Shown: positions 1 to 11,714, counted from the first letter of the stretch. The stretch: DNA of 64,000 nt from Chamaelirium japonicum (GCA_947650365.1 OX393557.1:31704709-31768708), one strand, 5' to 3'. Notes: generated by a model from the sequence alone, not told the origin. A program made the numbers and translations.

Positions 1-158
1 GGAGACAGGAAAGGGAGGTAGCGATAGCTCCGGCAATGAAAAATGTGATGGGAAGAGGAGGAAGTGAAAGTTCCAGCAGTGGCGAAGGAGGGGACGGGAG
101 GAAGGAGAGGGGAAGGTATTGGCGTCAAAGGCTGGCATCGGAGGTAGGTGTCAGATGC

Positions 159-316
159 GCCAACCGCTTGAAGCACCAGTGCCAGAAGAGGAGGAACCGT
201 GTGGTGGCGATGGATCCCCGGAACTCGAACCTGTATGACACCAGCTACTACAGCAACATCATGGCGAACCGCGGCTTGCTCTTGATAGCCTTAATGTCAA
301 CCCAGGCAGCCGCAGC
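159..316 (+). pseudogene. Class III peroxidase C-terminal fragment, split by an hAT element
   Basis: The frame through 159-316 reads ANRLKHQC, then VVAMDP, then YDTSYYSNIMANRGLL and LMSTQAAAA. This matches the part of plant secretory (class III) peroxidases that carries the conserved Cys, the D-P-x-S segment, the FD-x-YY-x-N motif and the RGL-x-SD-x-AL region. The usual QSDQ stretch is damaged (reads LIA). No peroxidase sequence is recognisable upstream of about 159, so the heme-binding domains are absent. The alanine-coding run stops at 316 where a mobile element begins, and GCAGCC repeats resume at 1241 for about 40 bases before a stop. This is a relic, not a functional enzyme. Assignment is by motif recognition only. 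Confidence 0.6.
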
Positions 317-544
317 TAGGGGTGTAAAAAAAGCCCATAGGCCCGAACCTGGCACTAACGTCAGCGGCCCGAGCTTGGCCCAGCCCGGTCAACGGCTCCA
401 CCCGGCCCGTCCCGAACATATCATGGCCCGGATCGGGCCGCAACCTTGAGCCCAAAGCCCGGCCCGACCCGGCCCAAAAGGAACCCGGAAAACCCGGCCC
501 ACTATACTACTGTGTACTTATTATATATATAAAAACTGGGTGTT

Positions 545-1120
545 ATGAATACTAAAAAATATTGGTACAGTGGTTATGGTACCTCTGAAAGTATTAATGG
601 TTGAGGTTTCAAACTAGGGCTGGCAATTTCGGACCCGACACCACAGACCCAACACGACCTGACATGAAGTTAGCGGGTCTGGGTCAGGGCTAAACGGGTT
701 CGGGTCGTAAAGGGGTCGACACGATGGACCCGTTTAATAAACGGGTCGGGTCTGGGTTTAAGGTCTGGACACGGTAGACCCGAGAAGACCAGTTTAGTAT
801 TCAACAGGTCGGGTCGGGTCTACCCGCAATCTGATACTATAATATATAATACCAGCGGGTCTTTCGGGTCTGGTCGGATTGGGTCAATTGAATAGACCCG
901 GGTGGTAAACGGGTCTTACCGGTCTTATCCAGTCTACCCGTTTATTAGCGGGTCGGGTACGGGTTTAGGATCTAGACACGATCAGTTAAACAGGTCGGGT
1001 TCGGGTCTGTGGGTTTTGGACACGACACTAGACCCGACAAGAACCCGACACGACCCGACCCATTGCCACACCTATTTCAAACCCTCCCATGGACAAATTT
1101 TTTTATTAAAAACAATTTAA
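545..1120 (+). mobile_element. tRNA-derived SINE-like segment, interrupted by an hAT element
   Basis: TTGGTACAGTGG near 563 resembles an A box. The sequence GAGGTTTCAAAC (603-614) continues, after removal of the insertion at 615-1074 and one target copy, into CCTCCCATGG; together they resemble a B box (GGTTCRANNCC). An A-rich tail-like stretch follows at about 1098-1120. Exact ends and SINE target duplications were not resolved. Confidence 0.4.
615..1074. mobile_element. Inner hAT-like MITE with CGGGTC subterminal repeats
   Basis: The element is flanked by a perfect 8-bp duplication TTTCAAAC (607-614 and 1075-1082). The ends are inverted: TAGGGCTGGCAAT and ATTGCCACACCTA. The interior is packed with CGGGTC and its complement GACCCG in both orientations. 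It has no coding capacity. Confidence 0.75.
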
Positions 1121-1404
1121 TAGCCCAAACCCGGTCCGTACCTGGCTCAGACCCTTGGCCCCCAGCCCGGCCCGACGGACCCACCCGGGCTTGACATCTC
1201 TAGGCCCAGCCCGACCTGGCCCGGCCCGTTTTACACCCTAGCGGCAGCCGCAGCCGCAGCTTCGTGCCCGTCATAGTGATAGCATAATGATATGACGGGA
1301 ATATCAACAAAACATAATTACTGAATTAAAATAATGTCTGATGTATATTTGTGTTCTTCGAGAGCCTTTGTTGCTACTATTTCTTTTTCCATTTTTTAAA
1401 TTTT

Positions 1405-1587
1405 TTTTTGAAATCTCTCAAGCAATGGATCCACTTCGGGCTCGGATTAATCCCTCCAAAAATACACACCGACCCACTAAGAAGTTTTCATATGCACTCC
1501 TGGGTAACTCGATGGAGGCTGATATTGAACCCACAACCTCCTCACCAAAGCATCAGTTGCTTACCAACTCTCCTATCCCATGATGGG
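1405..1587 (-). mobile_element. tRNA-derived SINE, family shared with 3808-4030
   Basis: Read on the minus strand this starts CCCATCATGGG, has TTGGTAAGCAACTGATGC, then GTGGGTTCAATATC as the B-box-like segment, then GAGTTACCC and GTGGGTCGGTGTG. The same order of blocks occurs on the plus strand at 3808-4030, so both are copies of one family. The 3' end on the minus strand runs into an A-rich stretch (the T-run near 1395-1410 on the plus strand). Confidence 0.65.
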
Positions 1588-2170
1588 TTTCTATTTCTAT
1601 TACTATCCATTCTTTTGATGAGTAAAATATGTTGGACATTGATTTACTCAGATAATATCACAATGGGCCATAGTCTTTTATCCAATGTTGCGGGTAAATA
1701 AATTTTTAAGATTTTTTTTTTTCTAATTTGGTGGCACATTAGAGTCCCCCACCAAAATTGGTCAGATATTGATTACCCGCCAAGGGTGAGATATTATTTG
1801 CCCAAAGATAAAAAAATAAAAAGAAACGAAACACTTACCTAAAGGAAATAGATTTCCAACCTATTTAAGTCCAGGGTATAAAAGCTTAGAGAAAATAAAT
1901 ATCACTAAAAATTTAGATGAATTTGCCCATCAAAAAGAAACATGGACATTGAATTTCGTTACATCATTATCCATGCCCATAAATATCTCAAGCAAACGAG
2001 TTTTTCATCCTATTTATATTTTGCCAAAAGAACAGACCCTAGAACATCAATGCAGACATTTTCAGATTAAGCAACCATTAGCATTTTGCTAATAATACTC
2101 ACCAACAGGAGAGAGAAAAAAATGTCTTGCAAGTGGGGTTTTTATTATTATTATTATTATTTTATTTTAT

Positions 2171-2180
<10 letters not shown>
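1588..2180. other. No gene seen; AT-rich intergenic DNA
   Basis: The stretch is AT-rich, ends in a TTATT/T-rich run just before the G tract, and has no coding or element ends that I could recognise. Confidence 0.5.

Positions 2181-2212
<32 letters not shown>
2181..2212. repeat. Poly(G) tract, 32 G after a T run
   Basis: An uninterrupted run of 32 G follows ten T. The length may be inaccurate in an assembly. On the plus strand it could form a G-quadruplex. Confidence 0.9.
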
Positions 2213-2224
2213 CTTTCATTTTAA

Positions 2225-2760
2225 AGAGATGCTTTTAAACCTAAGGACTTTGGAATGCTATGGACAAAATTACCCTCTATAATATTTTAATTTTTTTTTG
2301 GTACGTCACCGAACCAGTGAACCACCGCCGTCATCGAACACCGAACGGCACCACTAAAGATGCTTGCTGCCACCGAACGCCGCTGCTCGCAGCCACTGAA
2401 CCACCAAATGCCGCTCGCCGTCGCCACCGAACACCGCCGCTAGTTGGAGCTACTCGCGACCACCAAACGCCGCTCACCGCAGCCGCCAAACCTAATCCTG
2501 AGAACTACAGGCCATGGAATAAACCCTAGACCCGAGATCTACTCGCCGAACCGCCACCGCCATCAAACACCACCACCGCCGGAACTGCTGACAATACCCC
2601 CACTACCTCTGCTACAGCCGCCACCACAAGAGTTGCTCAGGAGGGAAGAATAAACGGGGATAGTTTTGGATTTATCATGAAATGTAGGAATCTAATGCTT
2701 AATGAATCTATTTGGTGTCATGGATCTGTTGTCAAGGACCTCTCACACATTAACCCTTTT
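2225..2760 (+). mobile_element. GC-trinucleotide-rich dispersed repeat, copy 1
   Basis: One of three same-orientation copies in the window. Shared parts, in order: a line resembling GACAAAATTACCCTCTATAA, the motif CACCGAACC, several hundred bases of GCC/CCG-rich sequence (CTGCTCGCCGCC-type words), and a terminal block GGATCTGTTGTCAAGG followed by CTCTCACACATTAACCC and a T run. The class is unknown. Copies 2 and 3 are at 24150-24545 and 27105-27745. Confidence 0.6.
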
Positions 2761-2770
2761 TTAATTTTTT

Positions 2771-2860
2771 TGACCATCATGGTCAGTGGTTCACCTATTA
2801 TTGCATGAAGCACAGGCCAAACCAGGGTTCAAACTCCACGCTGTACAATGGCCACCACAG
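2771..2860 (+). mobile_element. tRNA-derived SINE-like fragment
   Basis: CATGGTCAGTGGTTCA resembles an A-box region and CAGGGTTCAAACTCC, about 40 bases later, resembles a B box. No tail or target duplication was identified. Confidence 0.4.
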
Positions 2861-3045
2861 GAAACACTGTAAATCTTCCAACACAAGGCGAAGAAAATCC
2901 CCACTCAGGACCGATCCTGATGCAACCAAAGTTGCTACAGTGTACCAAGCTATTCATCTTGCAAGTACAGAAACCAGGCTATTAGGAAAACCTGCAATCT
3001 TAGAAACGGGAGATGCTACTGCTGCAATTGACTGAATCTCTAATG

Positions 3046-6000
3046 CTACTGCGGTGACCGAACCTCTCGATCACGGTTAGAGGAATTTGGCACCGTACTC
3101 TTATGACCGACACCCCGCTTTTCAAACTCAATGCCCTGAAAGCTGACCTTGGACGACCGGTAATGACAACCGAAGGCATTGCCAAAGCCCCAACCGAGGC
3201 CAAGCCCTACTCCGCAGCCTCCACCTTCAGATGCATTGGGGGGGAGGGGGGTGAAAATCCAGAAATTCTTATAAAATAACCTTCAAAGAATTATTGGGAG
3301 AAGAAAAAAAAGCACTAGTAAGCTTACCCATACCCAAACCGAAGATATTCAGCGGCATCCCTGCAGCAGAGTAGCGAAACATGAAAAGGAAAAATTGATG
3401 CTCAGTAAATTGACTGAAAATTTTGTTTCATTGATTCTAGAAGAAAAATGCAATGTGCGAGGAAAACATGAATTGAAAATTTTGTTTCATCACAAGTCCC
3501 TTAAGATCTAATCATCATGCATGTCTCCAGAAATATTAATATAGAGCGACCAACATGCATCTTCAATAGCAAAGTACCAAGATAGGAAAGGAACACCGCT
3601 AGTGCAGGCGCAAACTGGGGATGAATTCACAAGTTATTGTTAGTCATCGTGGCGAGGATTTGGAGCTAGTCACGAGTTCAAAATATGTACAAACACAGGA
3701 AATCCAAAGGGTCCAAACCTGTTATTTTGAGTATCCATAGGCTTTATGTAGTTACACTGTTAAAGTACTAAGCTCCCTCCTATGCATGTACATATAACAC
3801 CACTATATGACCCACCATGGGAAAGGGGGGTTGGTAAAGCAACTGATGCTTGGGTGAGGAGGATGCAGGTTCAATTCCTCCCCCCCAACCCCCCCCCCCC
3901 CCTCCCTTTGAGTTACCCAAGAATATGTGGGTTAACTTCTAAGTGGGTTGGTGTGCATTCCCGGTTGGTCTGAGCCCGCAGTGGGTCAATTGTCCAAAAG
4001 GTTTCAGGACACCCGCCAATCATAGAAGAAAACAAAATTCCGCTATGTACATATACACATGTAACATATATGTCTTTTACCTCCAAGAGCAGATATCCAT
4101 AGATCTGAACAAAATACTGGTCTAGTAATTCAAACCACGACTAAGCTAAGGGATCAATGGCAGTGCATGTGAATAGGATCCAGTGCACTTTATATGCCAT
4201 GACAGAGTCCAGGTATTTTCTAGATCAAGTCATTATACACCTCGTGAGGTTGTAATCCACATAATAAAATGCTTCAAAAACAAAAAATGGCTGCCCTAAA
4301 TACAGTGCTCCATGTGTTTGGTTGCATCATTTAAAACATGAACTCATTTTGGGTAAGAGTCTTGTTGGGTCATAGGCTGAGATGAGGCATTGTGTCCTTG
4401 ACTCCACATCACCAAGAAGACGCACTAGACGAGGAACAACCCATCCAGCATATCAAGGCGAGTTAACTATCTATCCGGCACTCTAAATTCGGAATATGAT
4501 GAGACAGACAAACACGCCAACCACAGTGGGACCACAAGACAGCATCCTCACCTGTCTCGGCTCTCGCACGGCAATCAACAACACTATCCTTCACAAACTA
4601 CAAGGTATGTTCGCCCAAACACTGCGCAACCTCGAAATTTTACCACTAGGGGAAGGGTGCTTCCATACTTGTCCATTCTCTTCGAGTTGTCAAAGGAGAA
4701 TGGTGACACCAAAGCAAGGTCTAAGTCCAAGCACATGATAGAGCTCCTACGGGACCAACCCACCTTGGCCCAAGTGTGGTGTATTGCCCAACTTAGTCTC
4801 TGAAAGTCCAAGCACGGGATAGAGCTCCTACTGATCCACCCCGCCTTGGCCCACGTGTGGTGTATTGCCCACCTTATTCTCTGAAAGTCCAAGCACTGGA
4901 TAGAGCTCCTATGGGACCAACCCGACTTGACATCATCAGGATTATGTTCTTCTTCCAAGCGTTACCTTCTGACTTCTTCCGTGCCAAGATGACACTTCAT
5001 CCATACTTGGGCCAAGATGACGCTCTGAATATCTTTGCATCGAGTGTGGCTCCTCGACAAGCGGGAATGTGGACACCTCCGGTATCTTAGGTTATCTCCC
5101 ACACCATCAAAACACTCTAAATTAAAGATGGATTTATAATTACCAGTCATCATCAGTTTGTCTTGTATGAAGGATGTGACAATCAGAAGTGCTGAGACAG
5201 AAATCAGTATCATCGAAATTCCACAGGTGTCTTGAAAATCATTCAATAGAGAACATGCAGATTAACAAGGAGCTCAAGAGAGGTGATCTCAACCTTCATT
5301 CAACATCATTATCGTTTCTTGATGTCTCATATGAAGAATGTGCTAATCAGGAAAAGTGATTGGGCCTCAAGTGGCTTGAAAATCATTCAAGATAGAGCAT
5401 GTAGAATAACAAAGAGCTCAAGACAGTCGATCTCGATCTTCATTCAGCACCATTACCCAAGTTTCTTGACATAAACAAGACCTATATAAAATGGGGAGAT
5501 TGATGCAAGAGCCTCCTTTGTGCATCGTGGACTGTGATGCTGATTATCTTTAAAGACTCTAGTAGTGATAGCCCATAATGGTGCAAGTTTTTGTTTATTT
5601 AGTCCTTAGATGAACATATTATGTTAATGACCAAGCAGTTGTGGGGATTAGAAAGTAATTTATCAATAATATACATTCTTAGTGAAAACTGAGATAATGC
5701 AAAAAACTTCGACAACTGTCAGTATGACCATATGATTATACTAATTCTATAAATAGCTTGAAACTTTTTGAAGCTGCATAATTCTTAAGCTATACAATCA
5801 TTTTCTTGTGTGTGTGTGCAGCAAAAGAAATTAAAAAAACTTGAAAGAAAACAAAACGAACTTACCACCAAAGCCCCATCCAATTCCAAAGCCACAACCT
5901 ATGCCAAAACCTGCAACCAAGGAATAAGAAAAAGAAAAACTGATGGATTTCCAAAGTAACTACAGTCGAGAAGGCTGCACATGTAAGTTCAAATTTTGAT

Positions 6001-6119
6001 TTAACTTGAATTGAGCAAAAGCATACCAAAACCAACACCGGTGCCAGTGAAGTTTGTGAGCACCATGCCTCTTGAGAGTAGTAGTTTCACCAAACTTGTT
6101 TCTATTGAGAAGGCAGCAC
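3046..6119 (-). CDS. Glycine-rich conserved plant protein, four 3' exons (5' end not found)
   Basis: Four exons on the minus strand join in one frame through GT-AG introns, all in phase 1: 6119-6027 (93 bp), 5910-5866 (45 bp), 3360-3328 (33 bp) and 3224-3046 (ending in TAG). The spliced protein reads [76 protein letters not shown], then a charged tail beginning CHYRSSK. Alternating Gly with Phe/Ile/Val/Leu/Trp suggests a compact, possibly membrane-inserting segment. From memory this resembles a conserved plant family of glycine-rich proteins of unknown function; I cannot name an orthologue with certainty (some similar proteins are labelled cadmium-induced AS8-like). Introns are 116, about 2,505 and 103 bp; the long one holds a SINE and two tandem repeats. 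The first exon must end in phase 1 upstream of 6119, but I did not find it. Function is not inferred. Confidence 0.75.
3808..4030 (+). mobile_element. tRNA-derived SINE in the long intron of the glycine-rich gene
   Basis: Blocks in order: CCACCATGGG, GGTTGGTAAAGCAACTGATG, GCAGGTTCAATTCC (B-box-like), a C-rich run, GAGTTACCC, GTGGGTTGGTGTGCATTC and TCTGAGCCCGCAGTGGGTC. The same series occurs inverted at 1405-1587. Confidence 0.65.
4724..4935. repeat. 81-bp tandem repeat, about 2.6 copies
   Basis: Units start at 4724, 4805 and 4886 with AGTCCAAGCAC, continue with GATAGAGCTCCTA and contain TTGGCCCA and GTGTGGTGTATTGCCCA. The unit is a multiple of three, which explains an open frame of 27-residue repeats on the minus strand. 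The repeat sits in the long intron of the glycine-rich gene. Confidence 0.8.
5140..5475. repeat. Tandem repeat of about 147 bp, roughly 2.3 copies
   Basis: CTTGAAAATCATTCAA occurs at about 5231 and again at about 5378, each followed by similar sequence through GAGCTCAAGA and CTTCATTCA. An upstream partial unit begins near 5140. It lies within the same intron. Confidence 0.65.
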
Positions 6120-9100
6120 CTACAAGTTTATCAAAAGTTTAACTCAAATATGCAAACATCTACCAAAAGAAACGAAAGTAGACTTGCAGCTTATGAGCAT
6201 CCTGCCTCTTGATCATAAAGGAAGTTTCAGGAGTCAGTATTGGATAAAAACTAATAGCACAGTAGGTGATAGCAGTCATAGCACATAAATGGATGACATG
6301 TTGAGTTATTGATGCTCCATTCTATGAGGATTTTATATTCTTCAACCAATTGTACTTCAGAGGTTTTTGGCTTGGCATGCAGTCTCGCCATACAATCTGA
6401 ACAGTCCTACATGTCTCTAGTCATAGAAATTAGAAGAGCCTGCTTGCAGTCAAAATAATATACGATGAGTTTTGCAAACTATAGGATGTAAGCCCCAACA
6501 TATTATTATCCAAATACTTAACAAAATCAATTCATCCCCCATCCCCTCTTGAAAACTAATATTTTCCTCTCATCCTCTTACAAGAACACTCTGGTTGGAA
6601 GAACAAAAGAGTTCTAGACATGACCTAGTGGTGGGTTAGATCCCTCAGTATTGGCATGGAACTCGATAAGGATGTTGATGAAGAAGGAGCCCGCAGATAC
6701 TAGAGTGTGATCCTAGTGATCAACATTGTGGACATCATTGTCACAGACTCGTTGCTACTCCGATAAGGCTACGACAACTCCCATTGCTCATGCGTCTTTT
6801 TCCCCTCTTCCGACAGCCTTCTATTGAGCATGTTCAGTGCAACAACTTTCATCTTGTTGACACTCACATCAAGCTCTACCCTCTCTTTGTGTCAGCCACC
6901 TCTTCGACGTCACTCAGGTTGACCACTACACCGATATTAAGATAGTGATGCCAACTCCACATGCTCCGGAATGCCTTGCTATCGTCCTACCACCCACACC
7001 CAACCTCTAGCATGTATGCCTCGAGACCAGCAATAGGCATTACCTCAGTCCCTGCAAGTCCCTTGACTCCCTTCCTTGATATGATCAAAGTCCCATGAGG
7101 ACCTCTCCCACCTTGACACCCCCAACTTTCACTATTATCTTGAGGTAATCTTCTTAGAGGACCGACCACGAGAGAAAAAAATTTAAAGATATATCTTGTA
7201 CATATAAAAATGTAGAGGGAGTCGCGAAACATTATGGTTATCAACTAATCCCGATATTAGTCATAAAGATATACTTCATATGTATACACATCTGATGGAA
7301 TATATTAAAGGTTCTTGTAATTTTTAGGAATAAAGTAATCAGTCCTCATTGGAGAATATAAGATTAAAGCACTTTCACTGGAGAACCAAAAGCTACATCG
7401 TCATCATCATCCAAGTCTTATTCGTTATGATGGGGTCGAATATGGGAAAGATTGACAAGATCGGTTATCAAACTTATGTCAACCCTCTAATTGGTTTTAA
7501 AAGTCTGACCAACGCAACTTGTCAAGAGAGTGGCATGCCAATAAATTAAGAAACATGGTGGCTGGGAAACCCACATGATCGTTACACACTTTAAACTCAT
7601 ACAACTGGGGTGCAACCGTGCAAGTGCAACCATCCAAGGTTATCATAGACTAGGAAAGAGTCAGACAAAGAGGATATAGGTCAAGATTTGATAGAAAGTT
7701 TAATCCAAAGTATTATCCAAAAAGCTGAAATTGAACAACATCTACATCCCGAAGGTAACACCCATGTAGTTAAAACTTAAAAGTCGGTCAAAAATTGATG
7801 TGAACGTTCTAAAGTCTTTATTTATCATAATTGTTCAAATAAAAAGTTTCTCTATGCCTACAAAGCACTTAGAAATGCTAATGACTCTAGCAATATGACC
7901 ATGTTGTGTGTGATATACATTGAATGTTTGGAGTTATTAATTTCTAAGAAAATGTATAAAATCAAGGAAGAATAATTGAATATGTGCAAAATGTGATATG
8001 GGTGGAGTAAAGGTTCAAAAAAAAGCTACAAAAAATATTCATGCAAACGAGCAATAATATTTATTATGAGAAATGCCGGCCTTATATATAGTTGTCTTAC
8101 AAAGCAGGTCGTCATGATTCACAACAGATCAATGTTGTATATTTAGATCCACAACAAAAATTAAAATCTACATAACATAGCGGTGGCCGTTATAATGGGC
8201 CCCACACTTAAGTATGTTGCCTAGTTTCCTGGCTGGAGAGAGAGAGAATTCATGCATGAGAAGCATTCTCTCCCAAGGAATAGGATTGTGGACCTTATTG
8301 GAACTGTAGAACCTTTCTTTTCCCAATAGATCCTAATAAGTAGGCATGCAGGGCCACCACAATAGTTAATCCTCCCTTTCTTTTCTTTTTTCCCGTGTAC
8401 CAACATCCTACAAGCATATAAAAAAAGCACAAAGCTGAGACGTCCCCGTATGTTCGAGATGTACAAAGTCTTCTTTGTCTTGTGACCTGATCCATCACCG
8501 TCGCTTAGCTTAGGTCTTTACCAATCGTTGGGTGCTACTGCCTTCTCCCCCCAGGTGCTACTAATGGCACTTGTTTGTGGAATAAATGTTTGTGGGGTTC
8601 ATGCACAATAGATCTACTAATAGCTTCTAATGACACTTGTTAGTGGAATAAATGTTTGGAGGGTCCATGCAAAATAGATCTACTAGCACCGAACCTGGCA
8701 ATGTTCACCTCTATGCGACAGCATTCTAACTCATTGCACATGCTTAAGCGCAATCTTGCAAGATATCTTGACGTGAGTTCTTCACAAGTCGCAGACAACA
8801 CATGCAGCTGACAAGGTTAAACTATGTATAGTTTCTGTGTTCAAGCAATTTGGCCTAATGTTAGGATCCCACCAGCTAACGCGCTTTCCTCAACTTCACA
8901 TTCACAAATAGCACTCCCGTGGTCCACTATTAGCTTCGACTAAAAGTAGTTATCAATGCTCGTCTCCCAATCGTGGTAGTCCTCCTAATGCACATACTCA
9001 AGAACCCAAGTATGAATTGATCTTATAGATTTATGAGCCTACAAGAACCTCTAGTTGAATGCATTGCGCTCCAAATTGACATGTAGCACATGCTCATCAA

Positions 9101-10154
9101 ACAAGTTTTGGAACTCCTCATCATCACCATTATCCCTAAGATCTCCTTCTAACATATCCAAGGGAGTGTAACAATTGTTCCCCCACTCCTCCACACTTGC
9201 TTTTGTACATTAATCACACCTAAGGTTTTGCACAGGCCGCGTGAGATCTTCGATCTTTCTCCTCATATTCACATTCTTTGTTTCACGAGTTTGGTTAATG
9301 ACTAGGACGCTAAACCTCTGCAGTAGTCCTCACTAGTCACTACGCAACCATCCACAAATAGAGATGAAAACTCTTCTCAAATACTAAAATATTAGTATCA
9401 GATATAGATATGGAAGGACGTGCCAATGGATGCTCCACAATAATGCGCAAATCGATGGACAGACTGAATATCAGCAAAAAAGGGGCTGATTTGAATAAGA
9501 CAAACAAACCAGTTGTTAACAGCTTTTATTAATGACAAAAGAGAGCAATAATGGTCACATAGTGTTTTCATGTGCAATAGTCTTCATCCTACATAAAAAG
9601 GCCCTTGTTCTATACTTGGATTTCTCCAAAAAAAAAAAATCTCTGACATAAATAATGGACTCCATATAAAAATAAGGGGGACGGTTTTTAGGCATGAAAG
9701 AGAAAAAGGAGGGACATTTTTAACATGGCTCGCTCTCTCTCTTAACTGTACATGTTTTTTCTTATCTTATGAAATTATAAGAAATATGCACATAGGCCTA
9801 CCATAAGAGGTGTTTCACCCTTCTCTCGATTTTCTTCTAAGAGAGTTGTCAACCTCATAAAACTGTATGCTTCCTAATTCCTATTACACCTGCATTACTC
9901 TTCTTATTTATTGTGGATGTAATAAGGGCTTATAATACAAGTGCCTCAACTCATCTATGATGCCGTCAATAAGTTCAACAACAAAGATGGCCTAGTTTCT
10001 TATAAAAACAACCCACCAAAGGGGCTCTCACAAAACACTACTTACACGACCATGATAAAGTCCAATGAGCATAGTTTGCCCCAAGGGAATGATTTGGCAT
10101 AACAAACAGCAATCTTTATAAACGGTCTAAACACCCACTTCTTTAATAACAAAC
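6120..10154. other. No intact gene recognised; should hold the 5' end of the glycine-rich gene
   Basis: The stretch is moderately AT-rich and holds only short frames. At 6183-6235 there is weak similarity to the adjacent 93-bp exon (shared GCCTCTTGA), possibly a decayed exon copy. A 66-bp unit is duplicated at 8561-8692 (GGAATAAATGTTTG and ATAGATCTACTA in both copies). One or more upstream exons of the glycine-rich gene must lie here or beyond, but I could not place a convincing phase-1 donor with an ATG. Confidence 0.4.
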
Positions 10155-10577
10155 AAGATTTTAAATGTCGATTGCAATTTCGATTTCGGTTAAAAAAAAA
10201 AAGAAGAGAATTTGTAGGATATCGGTCCAATGTTGGTGGAAATTAAAAGTTTTCAGAAAAGTTTTGGGAAAAATTTGTTAGAGTTTTGCGATCGATTTCG
10301 ATCAAATGTCGGTCAACTACAGGTCTGTTACCAAGGAAATCGAAATAGTGCACAAAGATGGGATTTTCAACTAAAATATATTAAAACTTTAACTTGTCCG
10401 AAAGAATGTCAGATTTCGGACCTCAGCCAACATTTCATGATGTTCAGGCACTATCGAACAATTTCTACGCCGGATCCTTTAAAAACAAAAAGACCGAAAA
10501 TTTGCTGACAATTGATTCCCAAGCTTTCCCAACTCTTTGGAAGTCGATTCATCAATCGGTTTCGTAATCTATATCGG
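10155..10577. mobile_element. hAT-like element with TTTCGAT-type repeats
   Basis: A perfect 8-bp duplication TAACAAAC flanks it (10147-10154 and 10578-10585). The interior repeats words such as GATTTCGG, TTTCGATC and TCGGTC. The terminal inverted repeats are weak. There is no coding capacity. Confidence 0.5.
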
Positions 10578-10984
10578 TAACAAACGCATTCATCAGTTCT
10601 TGTTGGCTGCAGCTAACCCTAGGGTAGGGATTTGCTCCACCCCAAAACTCACGAGAAGAAATTGGAAATTAAAACCGGATGTGAAATAAGAAAAAACATG
10701 CATGGGGTTTTACGAGCTTCAACCTCTCTGATCGATGATCAGGACTCGGATTCCTTCCCGCTTCTGCTCGAGAGCCGTTCTGTGGCTTTGAGGCTTGAAC
10801 TCGGATGTGTTGGGATTGGGCCACGGTGACGGTGACGGTGATTATCACGGATAGTACAGTCCAATTGCTCCGGACTACCGTACAGCTGGACTTTAAATTC
10901 TGTATTGTGCCTAAGAGCATCTCCAACTGACTCCGAGTTAGGAGGCCCCTCCAAAGTAGGCCTTTCAATTAGGCCCTCCCAGAA
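10578..10984. other. No gene seen; low-copy-looking sequence and a MITE-end-like motif
   Basis: The block 10600-10860 is of ordinary base composition without strong repeats. AGAGCATCTCCAACTGA near 10915 resembles the end of a common plant MITE also seen at 59326 and 22826. No gene is supported. Confidence 0.3.
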
Positions 10985-11602
10985 GGGCACACGGCCCGGC
11001 CTGGCCCGACCCGTAAAAGCCTGTCAAAACCCGGCCCATTAAAGCCCTTCCAAAGCTCGGCCCGACTCGACATTTATAAGTCAAAGGATCGGTACCGACC
11101 TTAGTGTTTTTCGGCCCGGTCTAGCCCGTTTAATAGTTATAGATATACATAATAATAACTATTATTATTATTATTATTATTTGGTAGGAAAAAGGAATAA
11201 ATCAAATGAAAGAGCTAAAAAGAATGAAAATAGATCAAAAGTAAGCAAGCTAACAAGGAAGCTCCCTAAAAAATTAACCGAGTCTACTCTCATAGACAAT
11301 CAAAACAAGAAGCCCAACCAAAACAGTGGCTCAAAACACAAACAAAACACAAGAAAAAACACACTACTAAAGAGTAAAGACCCACCATATCACACGAATA
11401 GCGATAGGGTTATCACCTTAGCAAACCACCAACAACTCAAAGTTTTGAAGTTTGACCGAGACTTGGCATATAAAGTACCAAGATAAACTAAATTAATTGA
11501 TAGAACCAGACCCGGCCAGGCCCTCAAAGGGCCAGGCTAGGGCCGGAGGTTTTTTGACCCTTAAGGGGCCGGCCCTAGCTCGGCCCGTTGACAGCCCTAA
11601 CT
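10985..11602. mobile_element. GGCCCGG-rich element resembling the hAT elements at 317-1240
   Basis: The left part (GGCCCGGCCTGGCCCGAC) and right part (GCTCGGCCCGTTGACAGCCC) carry the same GGCCC-type words in inverted orientation. An (ATT)n run lies at about 11156-11180. I found no convincing 8-bp duplication. Confidence 0.4.
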
Positions 11603-11604
11603 GT

Positions 11605-11714
11605 AACTGTGCAGCCAGAAAGAGCATAGAGGCTTCCGACCTTATCACCCTTCATAATGGTCATACTCCCTTTAGATACCATGAGTACTTGACCACCTTG
11701 ACCAGTGTACTTGC
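11605..11714 (-). pseudogene. Copia gag-pol fragment, part separated by the 10-kb insertion
   Basis: On the minus strand this reads as a continuation of the frame ending at 21772: SKGSMTIMKG and a KVGSLYAL-like segment, characteristic of the GAG-pre-integrase region of Ty1/Copia polyproteins. The other part is at 21767-21990. The 10-kb element split it, with target copies CTTGC on each side. Confidence 0.6.

Larger units (their letters stand above)
317..1240. mobile_element. Outer hAT-like non-autonomous element
   Basis: The ends are inverted: TAGGGGTGTAAAA at 317 and TTTTACACCCTA ending at 1240. Flanking 8-bp sequences are GCCGCAGC (309-316) and GCGGCAGC (1241-1248), a 7/8 match typical of an hAT target duplication. 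The subterminal regions are full of GGCCCGGCCC-type motifs. A SINE-like segment and a second hAT-like element lie inside. There is no transposase. Confidence 0.6.

Noticed and set aside
3000-3203. 67-codon minus-strand ORF as a separate gene
   Set aside because: It is a shifted frame of the last exon of the glycine-rich gene, whose true frame joins three other exons.
4584-4958. Minus-strand ORF with 27-residue repeats as a repeat protein
   Set aside because: It is a consequence of an 81-bp tandem repeat within an intron on the same strand.
6183-6235. Decayed duplicate of the 93-bp exon
   Set aside because: Only short blocks match (TGAGCA, GCCTCTTGA); not enough to call a duplication.
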